From an uncultured Rhodobacterales bacterium (GTDB taxonomy: Bacteria; Pseudomonadota; Alphaproteobacteria; Rhodobacterales; Rhodobacteraceae), in the NCBI GenBank assembly GCA_937901055.1, contig CALCGO010000332.1:1-17426 (forward strand): DNA of 17,426 bases, written 5' to 3'. A model generated the notes under the pieces. The model did no database searches, had not been told where the DNA came from, and saw only the letters and a program-made list of their open reading frames with translations. This document shows positions 14,970-17,426 of this stretch, piece after piece. The position numbers were made by a program, and so were the translations under genes. Positions within the stretch are counted from its first letter, which is position 1. Each line of letters begins with the position of its first letter.

Positions 14970-15179
14970 TCAAACCTTCTTCATAAATGACGCTTTTAGA
15001 ACAACGGTAGCCTTCCCGATCCGGCATTCCACCTGATCGGGATTACCTGTCAGCCGCACATTCTTAATCTGTGAACCGCGCTTCAGCGTCTTCGACATGC
15101 CCTTAACTTTCAGGTCTTTGATGACCATCACCGTGTCGCCATCGTCTAAAATCGCGCCGTTGCTGTCTCTGGTATCCAT
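14970..15179 (-). CDS. Short YjdM/PhnA-type domain protein lacking the zinc ribbon
   Basis: The 69-residue product matches the carboxy-terminal domain of E. coli YjdM (formerly PhnA). DSNGAILDDGDTVMVIKDLKVKG aligns with the YjdM segment containing DGDSVTVIKDLKVKG, and the protein ends in MKKV. The amino-terminal zinc ribbon of full-length YjdM (about 110 residues) is absent. I use the ATG at 15179, with AAGGAAG upstream; the frame is open further but that part is antisense-like sequence within petR. It starts 16 bp after the petR stop, so it is probably the last gene of the petP-petR transcript. Despite the old name, YjdM proteins are not phosphonate hydrolases with established certainty, and no function is inferred. 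Confidence 0.85.
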   Translation of the reverse strand: MDTRDSNGAILDDGDTVMVIKDLKVKGMSKTLKRGSQIKNVRLTGNPDQVECRIGKATVVLKASFMKKV

Positions 15180-15195
15180 TAATACTTCCTTAAGG

Positions 15196-15909
15196 TTAAT
15201 CGGGCGCGAGCATATAGCCCGCTCCGCGCACAGTCTGTAAATATCGGGGTTGCTTCGGATCCGCTTCCAACTTGCGCCGCAGCCGAGTGATCTGCACGTC
15301 AATCGCGCGCTCCTGTGCAGAGCCGTCACCTTTACCAAGATCGTTAACCAATTGCGTGCGGGTCACGGATTCATGCGCGTTCGCCGCGAAAATCTTCATC
15401 AAGGCGTTTTCGGTAGCTGTCAGACGAATGCGCTCATCACCCCGCCATAATTCGCTTCGAGTCACGTCGTAACGCACATCAGCCATTTGCAGGGTCTTGG
15501 GCGGTTCAACCACAATATCTGTTTTCGGCACCCGTCGCAAAATTGCGTTTACACGCAACAGCAATTCCTTGGGCTCAAACGGTTTTGGCAGATAGTCATC
15601 TGCCCCCATCTCAAGCCCTTTGATCCGGTCATCCGCATCGCCGCGTGCGGTCAGTAAAAGGATGGGCGTGGCCAAGGTGCGGCGCAAATCCTTGGTTAAA
15701 GAAAATCCGTCCTCGCCTGGCATCATGATGTCGACGATCAACATGTCGAACTCTAGTCCGGTCAGCAACCGCCGTGCGTGGGCCGCGTCTCGTGCGCCGG
15801 TTACCAAGAAGCCATTTCGTGCCAGATATTTTTGTAACAGTTGCCGGATGCGCTGGTCGTCATCGACCACTAACAGATGCGCTTCGCTGTGTTCTTCAAC
15901 GGTGCCCAT
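15196..15909 (-). CDS. petR: OmpR-type response regulator, PetR-like
   Basis: The 237-residue protein is a phosphorylation-controlled DNA-binding regulator. The receiver domain has the acidic triad VVDDD (16-18), phospho-acceptor Asp60 (VDIMMPG), Thr87 (LLTARG) and Lys109 (LPKPF). The winged-helix domain (about 140-235) ends in the usual RAIDVQITRLRRKLE and TVRGAGYML. I use the ATG at 15909, which shares one base with the stop of the upstream MarR gene (TGATG); a GTG directly before it is also possible. The pairing with a MarR-type gene matches petP-petR of Rhodobacter capsulatus, where PetR was reported to be needed for photosynthetic and respiratory growth. The symbol rests on this arrangement and on general similarity recalled from memory. 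No histidine kinase is nearby. Confidence 0.93.
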   Translation of the reverse strand: MGTVEEHSEAHLLVVDDDQRIRQLLQKYLARNGFLVTGARDAAHARRLLTGLEFDMLIVDIMMPGEDGFSLTKDLRRTLATPILLLTARGDADDRIKGLEMGADDYLPKPFEPKELLLRVNAILRRVPKTDIVVEPPKTLQMADVRYDVTRSELWRGDERIRLTATENALMKIFAANAHESVTRTQLVNDLGKGDGSAQERAIDVQITRLRRKLEADPKQPRYLQTVRGAGYMLAPD

Positions 15910-16421
15910 CACATGTCATCCGCCGCGTTCAGAACTTTTTCCCGCAAGCTCGGGTCAATCATTTGTTCCAGTACCGTACGGAAGCCATGCACGGCCTCGG
16001 GCCCCGCATTTGAATACGCCTTACGCATCCGCTTGCGCTGCGCGTCCGACAATTCCCGCTCCAACGCTTCGCCTGTTTCTGTCAGGTACAAATTCCGCTG
16101 GCGGCGGTCCTGTTTGCCGACACGGCTGTCGACCAGACCATCCTCCACCAATTGCCTTAACACGCGGTTAAGAGATTGTTTGGTCACGCCAAGAATGTCT
16201 AACAGTTCGTTAACCGTCAGCCCTTGTTTGCGATTGATGAAATGGATCGCACGGTGGTGCGCACGCCCGTAGGCGTAATTCTCCAGAATCAAATCTGGGT
16301 CGGCGGTGAAACCGCGATAGGCGAAGAACATCAGCTCGATTCCTTGCCGCAGTTGGTCGTCGGTCAGGAACAACAACTGTTCGGATCGACCGGGCTGTCG
16401 CGCTAAACGGTTTCTTTGCAT
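15909..16421 (-). CDS. petP: MarR family transcriptional regulator, PetP-like
   Basis: The 170-residue protein has a MarR-type winged helix: a recognition region at about residues 68-92 (TVNELLDILGVTKQSLNRVLRQLVEDGLV), then the wing with the DRR element (GKQDRRQRNLYLTETG, about 97-112), flanked by dimerisation helices. The ATG at 16421 has GAGG 9 nt upstream. It is translationally coupled to the response regulator by a TGATG overlap, which is the petP-petR arrangement of Rhodobacter. Its promoter region contains an inverted repeat (TCTTG, 9 nt, CAAGA) that could be its own operator. Family assignment is secure; the PetP name is by context. Confidence 0.9.
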   Translation of the reverse strand: MQRNRLARQPGRSEQLLFLTDDQLRQGIELMFFAYRGFTADPDLILENYAYGRAHHRAIHFINRKQGLTVNELLDILGVTKQSLNRVLRQLVEDGLVDSRVGKQDRRQRNLYLTETGEALERELSDAQRKRMRKAYSNAGPEAVHGFRTVLEQMIDPSLREKVLNAADDM

Positions 16422-16453
16422 GGCTTTTTCCTCAACCTGATTTGCCTGTTCAC

Positions 16454-16484
16454 AGTTTATGTCAGTCTTGTTGACTTTTCAAGA
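16454..16484 (-). promoter_or_regulatory. Candidate petP promoter with overlapping inverted-repeat operator
   Basis: On the minus strand TTGAAA (16482-16477) and TAAACT (16459-16454) are separated by exactly 17 bp and precede the petP ATG by about 33 nt. The perfect inverted repeat TCTTG (16466-16470) and CAAGA (16480-16484), with a 9-nt spacer, covers the -35 box and part of the spacer. This is a plausible place for MarR-type autorepression. Confidence 0.5.
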
Positions 16485-16525
16485 ATCATTTGTTAGCAAA
16501 ATGAGGAAATAACGTAATAAACTTT

Positions 16526-16555
16526 CGAATATTCGCGATCATGCGCAATATTCGC
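16526..16555 (+). repeat. Two direct copies of AATATTCGC upstream of ilvE
   Basis: AATATTCGC occurs at 16528-16536 and again at 16547-16555, 19 bp apart. The first copy sits inside a perfect 10-bp palindrome, CGAATATTCG (16526-16535). The pair lies 20-50 nt before the ilvE ATG, in an AT-rich stretch. It could be a regulator binding site or part of the leader. Confidence 0.4.
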
Positions 16556-16575
16556 AAATATCAGAGGATAGAACA

Positions 16576-17426
16576 ATGGCTGGAGCCCCTTACGACGATC
16601 GCGACGGAACCATCTGGATGGATGGCAAACTGGTGGAATGGCGTGATGCCAAGGTGCATGTCCTGACACACGCACTGCATTACGGCTCCTCCGTTTTTGA
16701 GGGCGAGCGCTGTTATAACGGCAAGATCTTCAAAAGCCGCGAGCATTCCGAACGCCTTCTGAAATCCGGCGAGTACATGGACATCCCGATCCCCTACACA
16801 GTGGACGAGATCGAAGATGCCAAAGCGATGACACTTGAAGCCAGCGGCTTAACAGATGCCTACGTTCGTGTTTTGGCATGGCGTGGTTCGGGCCAAGACA
16901 TGGGGGTCGCGTCAGCGGCCAATCCTGTCCATATGGCCGTGGCTGTTTGGCCTTGGGGAGCATATTACGGCGATGCGAAGTTTGACGGTGCGAAGCTGGA
17001 TATCTCCAAATGGAAGCGCCCTGATCCGGCGACGATCCCGTGCTTTGCCAAGGCCGCCGGTCTCTATATGATCTGCAGCATGTCCAAACACGCGGCTGAA
17101 GCCAAAGGCTGTTCCGATGCGTTGATGTATGATTACCGTGGTTACGTTGCCGAGGCGACGGGCGCGAATATCTTTTTCGTAAAAGACGGCGCAGTGCATA
17201 CACCGATTCCGGACGCTTTCCTGAATGGCATCACCCGACAGACGGTTATCGGAATGCTGAAAGATAAAGGCATCGAAGTAATCGAACGCCATATCATGCC
17301 CGAAGAGCTGGCCGATTTCGAGCAGTGCTGGCTAACCGGCACAGCCGCCGAAGTTACGCCTGTGGGCCAGATCGGTGACTTCAAATTCACCGTTGGCGAC
17401 ATCGCGCGCGACATCGCTGAAAGCTA
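16576..17426 (+). CDS. ilvE: Branched-chain amino acid aminotransferase (cut by right window edge)
   Basis: IlvE is a fold-type IV PLP aminotransferase that makes or degrades leucine, isoleucine and valine by exchange with glutamate/2-oxoglutarate. The 283 complete codons show the family layout: an early HYGSSVFEGERCYNG segment with substrate-contact residues, the PLP lysine in CFAKAAGLY (about residue 159), then the YVAEATGANIFFV phosphate-site segment, GITRQTVI and TGTAAEVTPV. The frame is still open at the edge. Homologues of about 288 residues suggest that only a few residues are missing. The ATG at 16576 has GAGGA about 7 nt upstream. It is divergent from petP and shares a 154-bp intergenic region with it. 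A weak candidate promoter (TTGTTA, 17 bp, CGTAAT, 16490-16518) is possible. Confidence 0.95.
   Translation, partial: MAGAPYDDRDGTIWMDGKLVEWRDAKVHVLTHALHYGSSVFEGERCYNGKIFKSREHSERLLKSGEYMDIPIPYTVDEIEDAKAMTLEASGLTDAYVRVLAWRGSGQDMGVASAANPVHMAVAVWPWGAYYGDAKFDGAKLDISKWKRPDPATIPCFAKAAGLYMICSMSKHAAEAKGCSDALMYDYRGYVAEATGANIFFVKDGAVHTPIPDAFLNGITRQTVIGMLKDKGIEVIERHIMPEELADFEQCWLTGTAAEVTPVGQIGDFKFTVGDIARDIAES

Noticed and set aside
1..17426. CRISPR arrays, insertion sequences, phage genes, tRNA and rRNA genes
   Set aside because: No spaced repeat series, transposase or integrase motifs, terminal inverted repeats, tRNA-like cloverleaf or rRNA sequence was recognised when reading the window.

Overview
The window looks like a chromosomal housekeeping segment from an alphaproteobacterium, most likely a roseobacter-type member of the Rhodobacterales. 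The pointers are the rimP-nusA-ylxR/L7Ae-infB operon, the 'FPGWHGTT' amino terminus of HslV, the paired MarR and OmpR-type regulators that resemble PetP and PetR of Rhodobacter capsulatus, and an IlvE of the Rhodobacterales type. Base composition looks moderate rather than GC-rich (judged by eye). No rRNA, tRNA, insertion sequence, phage gene or CRISPR array was seen.

Left part (1-4430): mutL (DNA mismatch repair, running off the left edge) and lspA (lipoprotein signal peptidase) lie on the minus strand behind one candidate promoter. Divergent from them are a MATE-family exporter, an unrecognised membrane-anchored protein rich in Cys and His, and a RutR-like TetR regulator.

Centre (4440-9991): the transcription/translation operon rimP-nusA-ylxR/L7Ae-infB has a good sigma70-like promoter. 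A strong intrinsic terminator sits only 14 nt upstream of the rimP start codon, which suggests attenuation. A compact hairpin precedes infB, and a clear terminator closes the operon. A solitary trpB of a diverged subfamily follows.

Right-centre (11399-14966): a heat-shock-like promoter precedes a tight four-gene unit: hslV, a polytopic membrane protein, a GNAT acetyltransferase and hslU. The genes overlap by 8, 1 and 8 nt. HslV and HslU form a two-part ATP-dependent protease, and the two genes between them are therefore probably co-expressed with it. The acetyltransferase has no ATG, GTG or TTG where its ribosome-binding site places the start, and may begin at AUC.

Right end (14970-17426): a minus-strand operon petP-petR-yjdM-like is divergent from ilvE, which runs off the right edge a few residues before its expected end. 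The shared intergenic region holds a candidate MarR operator and a repeated AT-rich motif.

I found no clearly new multi-gene defence or mobile system. The most unusual points are the rimP leader attenuator, the AUC-start acetyltransferase within hslVU, the orphan minus-strand terminator between trpB and hslV, and the unrecognised Cys/His protein at 3147-3755.
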